Under the pieces are notes generated by a model. That model made no database searches. It saw nothing but the letters and a program-made list of their open reading frames with translations, and was not told the origin of the DNA. Shown here piece by piece: positions 52,500-62,754 of a stretch of DNA of 64,000 nucleotides (the stretch's first letter is position 1; the number at the start of each line of letters is the position of its first letter). The position numbers were made by a program, and so were the translations under genes. The DNA lies in NCBI RefSeq assembly GCF_021130785.1, contig NC_060210.1, positions 180,718,501-180,782,500 of the forward strand, given 5' to 3'. The stretch comes from Homalodisca vitripennis (lineage: Eukaryota; Arthropoda; Insecta; Hemiptera; Cicadellidae).

Positions 52500-52680
52500 G
52501 TTATTTAAACGCATATGTGACAGGTACGGCCAAATAAAAAATAATTGAATCATAAAAAGTAGGGCCTCTGTGGTGTAATCGTAGAACATTCACCCGGCAA
52601 GTGAGAGATCCCGGCGAAGCAAGTACTTTTTATGATTCAATGTTTATTAAAATTAAATTCGGCTATTGCCATTTATACTA
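52500..52680 (+). repeat. tRNA-derived repeat, copy 1 (tRNA cassette in 18-bp inverted repeats)
   Basis: A degenerate tRNA-like core (about 52563-52622: tctgtggtgtaatcgtagaa ... cacccggcaagtgagagatc ... gaagca) is flanked by a perfect 18-bp inverted repeat, attgaatcataaaaagta at 52544-52561 and its complement at 52624-52641. The T-arm is partly deleted relative to copy 2. The sequence outside the inverted repeats (catatgtgaca.gtacggcc upstream, gtttatt.aaatta downstream) is also shared with copy 2, so the family is longer than the cassette. Confidence 0.7.
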
Positions 52681-52802
52681 ACTTAATTTATATATAAGTA
52701 CAAAGTACAGTTCTTCAATTACATATGTATTTCTTATACTAAAAACATACACGAAATTCAAAAGTCGTACTTACGAGGAGTGTAAACTCGCTTGGGTTAA
52801 TG

Positions 52803-52972
<170 letters not shown>

Positions 52973-53224
52973 ATGCTGCACGTCTTATTTTTTTTTTAAG
53001 TTTTGTCCTTGTCAACTATTTTATTAATATATAAATATTACATTTTAAATAAATAAATTTCAAACTGTTTTAATATTATACTATAAATATTTTAATTTCA
53101 GAAATATGTAAAGATAACCCTTACACTTGAAATTAAACCTGTCATTAAATTAACAGGTTTTGTCTGGTGGTATAACCAATATATGTGGTAAAACTCATAA
53201 AAGGTAGTGTTGAGTTTTCATGCG

Positions 53225-53395
53225 CCGGTATTGAATGAGCAGGAAGAAACTAAGAATCAATAAACTCAATTTAACATGATTTAAGGTATGAAAACCGTAC
53301 GAATCCTAGACATTCATGTCCGCTTTTGTTACTAAAATTATTTTCTAATCATTTCCGTATTGTCATTACAGAAGATATTCATTATTTTATATTAT
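53225..53395 (+). repeat. Direct duplicate segment, left copy
   Basis: Shares with 54515-54665, in the same order, aactcaatttaacat.attt, aaggtatgaaaaccgtacga, attcatgtccgc, aactaaaattat.tt and aatcattt. Overall similarity is high with several indels. Probably two copies of an unidentified dispersed repeat, or a local duplication. Confidence 0.75.
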
Positions 53396-53509
53396 TCTAT
53401 TTTATCACAGTATATAAATAAATGTGCATATTTATATTCCAGCTTATTGTTTAAACTGTCAATTGTCTAAATTGTTGACATATTAATATTATTCTGCGTG
53501 AGTTAACTT

Positions 53510-53511
<2 letters not shown>

Positions 53512-53601
<90 letters not shown>
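53512..53601. repeat. (CT)n(TA)n compound microsatellite
   Basis: About 23 CT units followed by about 22 TA units, abutting the tail of tRNA-derived repeat copy 2. Read on the minus strand, the microsatellite is the 3' tail extension of that repeat. Confidence 0.95.
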
Positions 53602-53606
<5 letters not shown>

Positions 53607-53768
53607 CAATAAACATTGAATCACAAAAAGTACTTGCTCCGCGGGGAGTCGAACCCGGATCTCTCACGTGCCGGGTGAATGTGCTACCATTACACCACAG
53701 AGCGCTTACTTTTTCCGATTCAATTATTTTTGTATTTGGCCGTATCTGTCACATATGTGTTTAAATAA
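53602..53768 (-). repeat. tRNA-derived repeat, copy 2 (better preserved)
   Basis: Minus-strand copy, inverted relative to copy 1. The tRNA-like core (53635-53703) is flanked by inverted repeats at 53615-53632 and 53707-53724 that match at 16 of 18 positions. Outside these, tattt.gtatttggccgta and tgtcacatatgtg match the flank of copy 1. The other end runs into a long TA/CT tract, as the 3' tails of SINEs often do. Confidence 0.75.
53635..53703 (-). tRNA. tRNA-like sequence within the repeat (probably pseudo-tRNA)
   Basis: Read on the minus strand it starts gctctgtggtgtaatggtag. It has an A-box-like tggtgtaatgg, an anticodon arm ttcac / ccggcac / gtgag (anticodon position ggc), a B-box gggttcgactccc with the canonical ggttcgactcc, and an acceptor 3' side ggagca that pairs with gctct(g). 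It is 69 nt, slightly short, with an imperfect T-stem and C instead of the usual T before the anticodon, so I regard it as a tRNA-derived repeat core and not a working tRNA gene. tRNAscan-type scoring would settle this. Confidence 0.5.
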
Positions 53769-53837
53769 GCAAACTAACATATGATCGGAAGACCAAATAC
53801 CTGTCAAACGACTTTTATTTACATTAAATTGTATAAA

Positions 53838-53895
53838 TGGCAACAATTTAATTATTTAATTAGCCTTATTTAATTTAAATAAACATTGAATATAT
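53838..53895 (-). repeat. tRNA-derived repeat, tail-only third copy
   Basis: On the minus strand: attcaatgtttatttaaatt, then aaataaggct, and after an insertion ttgccatttata. This matches the sequence just downstream of the cassette in copy 1 (gtttattaaaattaaattcg then gctattgccatttatac). It lies head-to-tail with copy 2, suggesting a tandem or dimeric arrangement. Confidence 0.55.
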
Positions 53896-54510
53896 ATATA
53901 TATATAGTTAATAACTGTACAACACAACAACCAGAAGAGTTTTTGAAAATTTTAAAAATTATAATTTACTTTTCAATAGTAGATGTACTACTTCAATAGC
54001 TGTACACCTAAATACCTAATTGAACGATACAAGCACAGCCTATGTCTATAGTTGTTCTCAGTTTGTTCGGATATCAAGTAACAATTTTTGTTTTATTAAT
54101 ATTTATTGAACGATTTGGCTTCACTGATAAAAATTTTTGCGTATTTTTACTATAAGAGGCAATAAATAATTTAACATGACCCTGGTGGTGTGAATGGATC
54201 ACATCTGGTTCCCGTTGATGCATCAGTATTATTCGGTAATCTCCTGGAACTCCTCTGGAGGCACAAAAACGTTCTGACAGAAACAAATGATGTTGGAAGA
54301 TAACCTAGTTACTCGATCTTATTCGGTAGGAAGAAAATTACTTACTAACATACACCATTTATTACTTTACGTTTTATATAACCTAGTATTTTATGACAAG
54401 GTAAAATGTTATAACTGCATTAAAAAATCTTTCTTGCAGGGTTAGTTAAAAATCTTTTTAGTTTTAATCTTAGGAATAAGCCAAATTTTTATATATAAGC
54501 AACTGGGCCA
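53896..54510. other. Non-coding spacer
   Basis: Contains a short TA run at 53891-53907. The 70-codon minus frame at 54074-54286 has no recognisable motif. Confidence 0.4.
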
Positions 54511-54514
54511 TTAT

Positions 54515-54665
54515 TGAATGTGCACCAAGAAACTCAATTTAACATCATTTAAGGTATGAAAACCGTACGAATCGAGATATTCATGTCCGCGTTGACACAG
54601 TTTGTAACTAAAATTATCTTCCAATCATTTCTGTGATGTAATGACAGAATATATTTTTAATATAA
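54515..54665 (+). repeat. Direct duplicate segment, right copy
   Basis: Counterpart of 53225-53395, about 1.29 kb away in the same orientation. It has a small insertion (gttgacacagttt) absent from the left copy. Confidence 0.75.
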
Positions 54666-57423
54666 ACTGCAGGCAGACGTGTTTTCGGTATAATAAATAC
54701 TCACCACCAAATTATCATATTATTAGCATTATCATAATCCTTATTTTTATATAGAATTTTAATTTATCAAACATTTTGTGTAATCTTACATGGACACATT
54801 CCCCTCCTTAATTGGACAACCACATAGTGTAAGAATCAGGAAGTTGCATAGAGATATAAATTGTGGGGGAAATATATAATTTCTCCTAGAAAAACAGATA
54901 TACTTAAAAACTGCCGGGAACAGAAAAAAATCTAAGCAAACTTAATACCAAAATCGCGTATTAAACGCTATATATTTATTGTTGTTATTCTCGTAAGAGA
55001 GTCGAAAAGCACACGAAGAGCAGTCCTAATGGGTTAAAACGTTTTTCTTGTATGGGTTTCTACGTACAGACAATCTGAAGTTTTATTGACCCGACGTTAG
55101 AATCTTTTTTAACGAAGAAACACGAAATTAGGTACAATTAGATTATTAATTGATACTTTTACGTGAAGTCGTGATATTACAATCGCTTCACGTTATAAGT
55201 ATCATATAAACACAGCTTGTAACCTTTGAAAACCAAACTATTAAATGAATTAAAGTTAGTGGGTTTTTGTATTATATCTATCGTTTCACTAAAATTGATT
55301 ATTCAATTGAAAATATACACATACGTAAATGTTCAAATCGTAAATTCTATATTAATAATCTTAAATTATACAAAATTAAATGATATTCTAAAATTAACGT
55401 AAATCGGTAGTGAAAAAATTTGATTCTTTAAAAAATATTATTTTTAATATGATATTTATTTCCTTCTTTAGCATAAATTATAAACCATTAATAAAAATTG
55501 GCTTTTCTCACAATGCATAAATATGCTGAGATCGTTTTCACTAAACCACGGGTTTTAGGAGGAAAACAAAACTAAAATACTTTAAACTGTTAAATTTCTG
55601 ATTTTGGCAACAATTCCTCGTGGGACGGAAGAGATAACAGTACATTATTTGTGCCAAAGAAGGCTTTTCCTAAGTGTACTTGGGTCCTTTATGTTTTGTT
55701 TTTCATCGTAGAAATTCAATCAAGCTCCAGAAGAGCGCTTTTTTACGAGTTTTAAATAAAACTTTTCATGTTTGTGCAAAATGACATATATGAATAAGTT
55801 ATCTGAAAAATTATAAAAGTTTTTACAAGGCATTTTGACGGATATAAACAATTCAGGATAAAAATTGTGTTTTTACATTTATATTATAAGCACAAAAATC
55901 AGACTGTCGGGAAGAAGCGTCTGTTTCAACTATACAGATAATTTGTAAGTAATTTTATTATTTTCTAATACCCTAAATTGGTGAACAAATACAAAACATT
56001 ATTGATCAAAAGAAAAACAATTCATGTTCGTTCATACATACACATGCATTTATTCAAGAGAGGATCCCCTTAAAATTGGAAAATGTTGTTCATATAAAGA
56101 TTAATATATTAATTGAAATTTTCAGTTTGCTTACAGCTATTAATATGAGTACCTTTATTGATGTATATTTTATGAACAGCTATTTTCTTTATCACTCTGG
56201 AGCTGTAGAGCTGTGAAATTTATATTTATTTTAATTGTAATTGTATAGTTTATTTTATTGTCTCCATTTTGCATATATTTTCTATTTGTATTTATAAATA
56301 TGCACATATAATTTATACGGCGCTGTTTGACTTCTGTTATATATTTTCGTTCAAGTAAGCACATTTCAATTTGCTTTTATGGCTTGAGTGATGAATAAAA
56401 CGAACTTTTCTGAGTACAATACGTCTTTTCTCACAGCATCATTATTTTTCATGCAAAATTTAATTTAATACTTAGAATTAAATCTCCATGTAAATCGATT
56501 TATATAGTACAGTAAGTTTGATAATGTTTGGGGGTCCTTTTCAATAAATTAATACAAAAATTTATTATCTGTTCTTTTTCAATATTTAGCCTAGAATCTG
56601 TTCTTTAAAATTGCGTATGGTTTACGTTTCTGGTAGAGGGAGGGTTCAATACAGCATTACATGACTATTTAACCTCAACTAGTAATTACTTGAATTTGTT
56701 CACAACATTTTCTGGTTCCTCCAAATATTTAAAGTTAGTATTATTTTTTTCTCCCATCAAATCAAACGGATTGAAGTCTGACCGAGTAAATTCCTACTTA
56801 AATAGTGAAGCACTTTGTATAAATCTCTTTGTGTCCAGCGTTTTTGACCGAGTATGAGATTTAACGTTTGAATCAAACGTTGACAGTGTTTGATAAAAAC
56901 TTTGTTTGGAGACACTGCGTCCCTCACTCATGCGTTCGGTTTTAAGTGTGGAGCTAAACGGACTGAAATACCCGTGAACGAAAGTCAACAGCAGAAAAGC
57001 TTGACAATCAGGACCTACGTTACATTACGGTTCATACTTTACGAACAGAAATGTCCATGCCGAAATACAAGGTTATACAAGGTGAGAGGCGCCTTGAGAT
57101 ACGCCAAGCGACGCTTAAATTTGACGAGTTGAAATTCCATGTATCGTACAGCTCTGTACAATTTTAACGGTAAGAAATGTAGCAGTAATAGCATATTAAT
57201 TTTAGATAAAATTTCTAAAACATTAGACAGATACAAACTGTTGATTTTAAAGTATTAAATTGCACAAACCAAGAAGAAACAGCAAACAGGTTACGACTAT
57301 GTTCTACAGTCGAGGAATTCCAATTTATATTAATAAATCATGTTTCACATTAGTGTTTAAATTGTCTTTATAATGTCACAATTTTTATAATAAAATACAT
57401 TAGGGAGTGTGTTGGTGGCAGCA
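54666..57423. other. Non-coding stretch, nothing recognised
   Basis: AT-rich. Overlapping frames of 64-80 codons on both strands at 56794-57236 were read; none has family motifs and none is clearly favoured by composition. Confidence 0.4.
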
Positions 57424-57560
57424 TTACGTAATTATTGAGGAGTGCTAATGTTACCGTTACAAATTCTTTACAAGAAGGGAGCTTGGTTCTGATTTTAGCG
57501 GTACGTAATTATTGAGGGGAATTAGCTTTATCATTACAAGTCCATTACTTAATTATAGGA
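57424..57560 (+). repeat. Degenerate two-unit tandem duplication
   Basis: tacgtaattattgagg followed by an a-rich spacer, .ttacaa and tcttta/tccatta occurs at about 57425 and again at about 57502. The period is about 77 bp, with substantial divergence. Confidence 0.5.
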
Positions 57561-57637
57561 ATGTCCCTAAGAAATTGCTTATAATTTTCCATATGATATT
57601 GTCGACATAGCTATATTACAAAAGAGGAAATAGCAAT

Positions 57638-57670
57638 TGAAGCCGGTGAGATTAAAAAGGAAAACATTCC
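57638..57670 (+). repeat. Left terminal inverted repeat, DUF7869-type copy 2
   Basis: Pairs with 60686-60719. Its inner part carries gaaaacattcc, which recurs subterminally at about 57752-57763 and 57819-57829 and, inverted (ggaatgttttc), at 57830-57840. Confidence 0.85.
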
Positions 57671-58077
57671 AGTTTTTTGACAAATTGAGTTGAAATAGCC
57701 ATTTTGTTTTTTCAGACGCCGTCTAAATGCTTTCTAATGAGATAAATAAAGAAAACATTCCTAAATATTTAGAGCCATGGCAACTCCATTTGATTCTAGA
57801 CTGAGATTTAAGAAAGAAAAAACATTCCAGGAATGTTTTCCTTTTTAAACCCTCAGTGAGGAGTTAGATCGTTTATATGGGCCAGTAGAGTGCATTTGTG
57901 TGTAATATTGGTTTTATTATGTGCTAATACACTAACTCTGTAAGAGTTAAGAGTTGTAAGGATATGAGAGTAGTTTTAACACTATTTTATTTTCAGTAAT
58001 TGTGCTATTACCCCCTGATAAGTTTAAGTGAGTTCTAATCATTTGATATAAAAAACTATGGTCTGAAGCATCAGAAA

Positions 58078-58747
58078 ATGAAGAAAAGCCCTGCTAAGAA
58101 AAAGGAGAGGCGTAGAAATGAGCTAGTAAGAAAAATGAAAGTTGCAAGTGCTGAAAGGAGAAGAGTTTGTAACAACGTTCAGTGAGTATTAGTTGAATAA
58201 AAGACTACAGGTTCCTGAATAGTGACTGTAAGAACAAATGTACCTCTAATTTTACTGAGACCAAAACTTAAAATAGTTAGTACGGTTTTTACAGTGGTAG
58301 GGCCTAAGATGAACGGGACACTATTTGATAGGTTATGATTGACCGCTGTGATGTTCAAAGCACAGATCTAATAGTCCACATCACAACAGCTTTTTCGCTA
58401 CATCTTTAAATATAACACCGGTAGATGATGGTAAAAAGTTTGTAAGTGTGCCGTAAAGGCTTACTTAAGCTTACATGCAGTAACTAGCAAGGTTGTTTTT
58501 TTCGTTTACCCATCTATTTTAAACCAAAGGAAGCAGCCTTATGGATATTGAGAGGTAGACATGGTAATCATTCAAAAATTCCAAATAAATGAAATTTTAA
58601 TTAAGATTTGAATGAGCATATGATCGAATCATATCCAAAAAAAACCTCTCATTACTCATCCATCGAAGTAACTTACCTATAGAGGCTGCCTTACATGTCA
58701 CAATTAGCATGATATGTTCAATGAAAAAAAAAAAAAAAAAAAAAAAA

Positions 58748-58842
<95 letters not shown>

Positions 58843-58846
58843 AAAA

Positions 58847-58921
<75 letters not shown>

Positions 58922-58925
58922 AAAA

Positions 58926-59002
<77 letters not shown>

Positions 59003-59035
59003 AAGAAAAAAAATAAAAAAAAAAAAAATAAAAAG

Positions 59036-59133
<98 letters not shown>

Positions 59134-60330
59134 AAAACCCCCCCGATTTGAAAATCCTGATCTTAGCAAAACAATTAAATATGGAATACTTCCTAATTAC
59201 TACAAAGAAAAATATGGATATCTGATTCCGGTAGGCCACAAGTTGAATGTGTGTTTCTACATGCGAAAAAATCTAATACTAAATTTAAAACTACAAATCT
59301 GACTGATAGTGCAAAGAAAACATCTGATCTCAGTGGAGTTAATTAATGATCCATAAAAAGGAGAGCAAAGATAAATTTTACAAAAAGAATTGAAGAGATC
59401 ACGGTGGAAATTTGCAAAAATAGGATGATGTTCATAGGGCTTTTTATGCAAAAACCTCCTTTACCTTGCATGCCTGGCAGGAGATGTTTTATACCTCCGA
59501 AAATTATGCATTATGTGTTTTTTGTGTCCCACAAGCTTTAAGTATGACAAGGCTCAATGTATACATACCATGAAGGAGTTGCAAAAAAGTGCTAACGATG
59601 TGTGTTCCTTATGAATGACTACCATCAAAAAACAGTGTTACTGAACAAGTAAAGAACTCTTTTATGTTTGTAGTGATGCATGACCAGAGGGCAAATCGTA
59701 ACCAAACAAGTTAGGTTAATTTTTTATCATTAACTCTTATGGAACGGTTCATGAAATCAAGTTTTTTTCCCACTAGAGGGCACAGGGTTTTTTACCTTGT
59801 GACCGGGATTTTGGGGTCACAAGAGGGTAATCTCGTCCCATGACAGAGTTTATTCCCAGAGCAATATCAACAAAATTATACAAAGTGCAAAAAAACTGGA
59901 GAGCCTAAGTTCATAGTAAAAAGTTGTTAAAAATCATGACATACTTAAGATTTTTAACCAGTGGTAGTGGCCTGAATATTTCAAAAAAACCTGTCAAAGT
60001 GTAATACAAGGAACCTTTCAAGTCAGTACATACAGCCATCTTACTTTTATCTGCAGCAAAAGGGATACGTGACTCTGCACGTCGATTCATTGATGGATTG
60101 AACAGTGATAGTATTTTCAAACTTTACAAAGTGGTTGAAGTTTATCCCTTCCAAGTGAAAGATGCCTATAATGGAAAGTTTCCAATTAAGGTCAGCTAAA
60201 CTTAATGATGTATCGAAAATAATACATTATGTTGCCAGATTCAATATAGACTTTTTTATGAGAACAAAATGGATTGGCCTTCAACTACCTGATAACCAAG
60301 AAGACGGTGATGACTAAAAATACCTACTGA
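58078..60330 (+). pseudogene. DUF7869-type putative transposase, copy 2, frameshifted and split by poly(A)
   Basis: The N-terminus from the ATG at 58078 is basic (MKKSPAKKKERRRNELVRKM). A LRGRHGNHSKIPNK block (about 58540-58590) and NEHMIESYPKKTSHYSS (about 58610-58665) match the linker found intact in copy 1. The poly(A) tract follows, then IKYGILPNYYKEKYGY (about 59175-59222). After frame changes come FVSHKL (about 59525), SMYTYHEGVAKKC (about 59555-59600), a degraded ACPGQN-like site, a VFYLVTGILGSQEG-like remnant of the RGH..LPCDRDFG block (about 59785-59830), and RVYSQSNINKII (about 59850-59880). The C-terminus ends TKWIGLQLPDNQEDGDD near 60315. The order agrees with copy 1 throughout, which is the main support. 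Function as a transposase is inferred from position within the TIRs. Confidence 0.7.
58724..59137 (+). repeat. 414-bp near-pure poly(A) tract
   Basis: Almost uninterrupted A with scattered single C, G or T, followed immediately by seven C. It lies inside the DUF7869-type coding region: family similarity stops just before it (ISMICSMKKK) and resumes just after it, with little sequence missing. The lysine/phenylalanine frames across it are artefacts. Either an A-rich codon run expanded, or a poly(A)-only retrotransposition product or assembly artefact sits here. Confidence 0.9.
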
Positions 60331-60685
60331 AAATCCAAGCTAAACAGCAACATTTTTACAATTTGTAACTCCTTTGTTTCTAAGTAATAATAGCCGACAT
60401 TTTCATATTTTGAGACAATTAAAACTATTTTGATTTGATAAAAGTGCTGAGGGTTTTATAGTTTTTCCACTTCTTTACTGTTGTTAGATATAAAAAGGAA
60501 ATTATTCCATCAGTTTTATTTGTCTCTCAGGATAAACCTATTGGTTATATTAAAAAAAGTATTTACACAAAAATATTACCTTAAATGTAATAAACAAATT
60601 TGTAATTTGTTCATTTTACTACTTAATGCTAAGCTAAGGTTTATTATGGAGTATTTTATTGTTTTCCCTTAAAATTAGGGTTACT

Positions 60686-60719
60686 GGACATTTTCTTCCT
60701 TTTTAATCTCACCGCTTCA
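60686..60719 (-). repeat. Right terminal inverted repeat, DUF7869-type copy 2
   Basis: Complement of the left repeat, with one base fewer in the gccgg/gcgg position and divergence at the inner end. Confidence 0.85.
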
Positions 60720-60744
60720 TTTATAAGATTGATGTAAAACTTTG

Positions 60745-62169
60745 ATAATAAAACGAAAGACAATCGTATGTCTTGCCAAACATGTAGAACTCGAATGTGT
60801 TTGCTGCAAGCAAAAGATTATTAATTCAAATTTGATCATGTAGATGTAAACATTAAATTGAATGAAAACAAAGATGTGTTAAATTATGTGAATGTTCGCC
60901 TAAATTGCAGGATAAGGGATCGCTTTGATCCATAGAAAAGGGTAACACGGCCGCTATATGATGTGCGTTACAATGGAACAATCCACCTCCTTCCAAACAT
61001 TTAATCTATGAACATTTCTTAGCTTCCATGTCATAAACTGCTTGTAAAGAGTCAATGAAGACTGCATTCGAGAATTCAGTTACTATAATTTGGAATACTA
61101 TAATTTCAGAGAGTAGGCAAGTTGCTCCCGACAGAAATGGAGCCTCACTAGAATCAGTTCAGGCCTTAGATGTGTTGTCTAAGATGTGCTCTTACTCTGA
61201 TAGAGTAAAAAGACATCGTAGACGTCATCTTTGTGTAAGAATTATTGAAAAATTGACATTTATTGACGTTTTCTGAAAGCTGCGGTTTGTTAGAAGTTAC
61301 TAGTGTAGTGAATATGTTTAATTTGTCAATATCTAACTATAATATCTATTATTTATCATATTTAAGTGACGGTGATTATATAGCTTACGCTTGTAGCATA
61401 ATGCCTAATGATGATTTCGAAATTAGTACAAATTCATTTGTTTTGGACTTTTGTGCTTGTGTCACATTCCGAAAATTAAGGTTTCAAGACTGAAAGTTTG
61501 GAACAAAAACAGATAAAAATAGTTGGCAAAAACGTGGACAAACGCAAATCCTTAAGATAGAAGAATATTATAAATCAGCCATATTGAACATCTTATCTTC
61601 TGCTAAATACATGAAAACTGCAGTCTGGACAGGGTATTTTCATTTATCTTCATATAATGAGAAACAAAAGCACGCTCTTTACCCAAATATGTAGAGAAGG
61701 AGGCGTATGTATCGCAAACGTATGTATCAAAAACATCAAGCCTATGACCACAAAAACTAATTCCATCTTCAATAAAAAGCTATGTTTCCTATAAAATCAG
61801 TGTTCAAAGCTATTTAAGGTCCAGGATTGCTTCAAAAGTGTGTCAAAGAGAAACCCCAGAAAATGTGTAATTGATTCACTAAACAACTTTATATGGACCT
61901 CTGTACCAAAAACAAGAACTTCAACTATGGTAACATTTAGAAAATTAAATATGTTTGAGAAATTCAAACTGAGCCTTAGAAAACAACTAGTCAGTACAGT
62001 ACTTTGTGGAATGAAGCTGGACCGGAGGCGAACTTGCAAAAGCAGACTAGTGTCAGGAAGGGCTTTATAAAATATTAGAAAGGCATTGCTTATTAAATCA
62101 AAGAGGAAACGGGGACGACTATGAAGAGGAGAAACTAGACAACCCATTATATGCTCCTGTCATGTATTA
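60745..62169 (+). pseudogene. Mutator-like element (MULE) transposase remnant
   Basis: Conserved pieces of the invertebrate MULE transposase appear in order in shifting plus frames: KGNTAAI.CALQWNNPPPSK (about 60935-60992), CKESMKTAFENSV (about 61040-61080), DRNGASLESVQALDVLSKMC (61128-61187; the usual form is D.TW...G..S.......TG.V.D...LSK.C, the D being an expected catalytic residue), YLSDGDYIAYACSI (about 61356-61400; usual YLGDGDSKA), KTAVWTGYFHLSSYNEKQKH (about 61615-61675), PRKCVIDSLNNFIWTSVPKT (61850-61910), KALLIKSKRKRGDDYEEE (about 62080-62133) and DNPLYAPVMY then stop (62137-62169; the family commonly ends near YGPGAF). Stops and frameshifts make it inactive. MULE termini were not found. 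Only about 26 bp separate its first traces from the end of DUF7869-type copy 2. Confidence 0.75.
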
Positions 62170-62750
62170 AAAGGAAAACACATTACAATCTTTCAGAGTT
62201 TTCAATTTCAAACCTGTTGTTTATCTACTGTTTAAAGAACAGTTTGGCGACACATATGTAAACTTTCTCTAAAACGAGTAAAGATATCCTATCACTCTTT
62301 TATTATCTTGTGAAAGTGCTCTCTCTAGGTTGAAATCAAATATGTGTATAAAAATATACAGGGGTTATAAAAACGAAAATTAAAAACTTAAAAAGTTGTT
62401 ATTTCTTTAAATGTACAACAGATCCAAAAATTATCGGAAGGTTGTATTTTTCAATTCGAATTTTTTACAGTTGAAGATCCAATGCAAAAATAAATTAAAA
62501 ACTTATTCAGATTTTTTAAGGTTGCTGAGATAAATTTATATGAGTTAACATTGTCAAGATTTAACTTTTAATATAGAGTTAACTTTTAAAGCCAAGTTGT
62601 AAATAATCCAGATTAATTAATTGTCAATTGTTCACGTTACTTTTATTTTTTTTTTTCAAATTAAAAGGAATTTTGGTCCAGTTTAGTGACATGGTAAACT
62701 ACCTCCTGGGTGCTAAATATGATGTCCTTACTTCAGTAACGTAATGATGT
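62170..62750. other. Non-coding spacer between MULE remnant and LINE
   Basis: AT-rich sequence, probably including the 3' flank of the MULE. No ends or coding similarity were recognised. Confidence 0.4.
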
Positions 62751-62754
62751 TTGT

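Larger units (their letters stand above)
57638..60719 (+). mobile_element. DUF7869-type DNA transposon, copy 2 (about 3.1 kb, with 414 bp of poly(A))
   Basis: Terminal inverted repeats: 57638-57670 begins tgaagccggtgagattaaaa then aggaaaac, and 60686-60719 complements it as tgaagcggtgagattaaaaa then ggaagaaa. That is about 25 matched bases with a one-base indel, then weaker matching including a shared cca-gt. One decayed DUF7869-type protein on the plus strand occupies the interior. The TIR sequence is unrelated to that of copy 1, so the two are different families of one superfamily. No target-site duplication is evident. Without the poly(A) tract the element would be about 2.7 kb. Confidence 0.75.

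Noticed and set aside
58597..59302. Several frames of up to 197 codons of poly-Lys or poly-Phe
   Set aside because: Artefacts of the poly(A) tract; only the flanks carry transposase similarity.
61797..62147. 116-codon minus-strand frame
   Set aside because: The opposite strand carries recognisable MULE transposase motifs here, so this is its antisense shadow.
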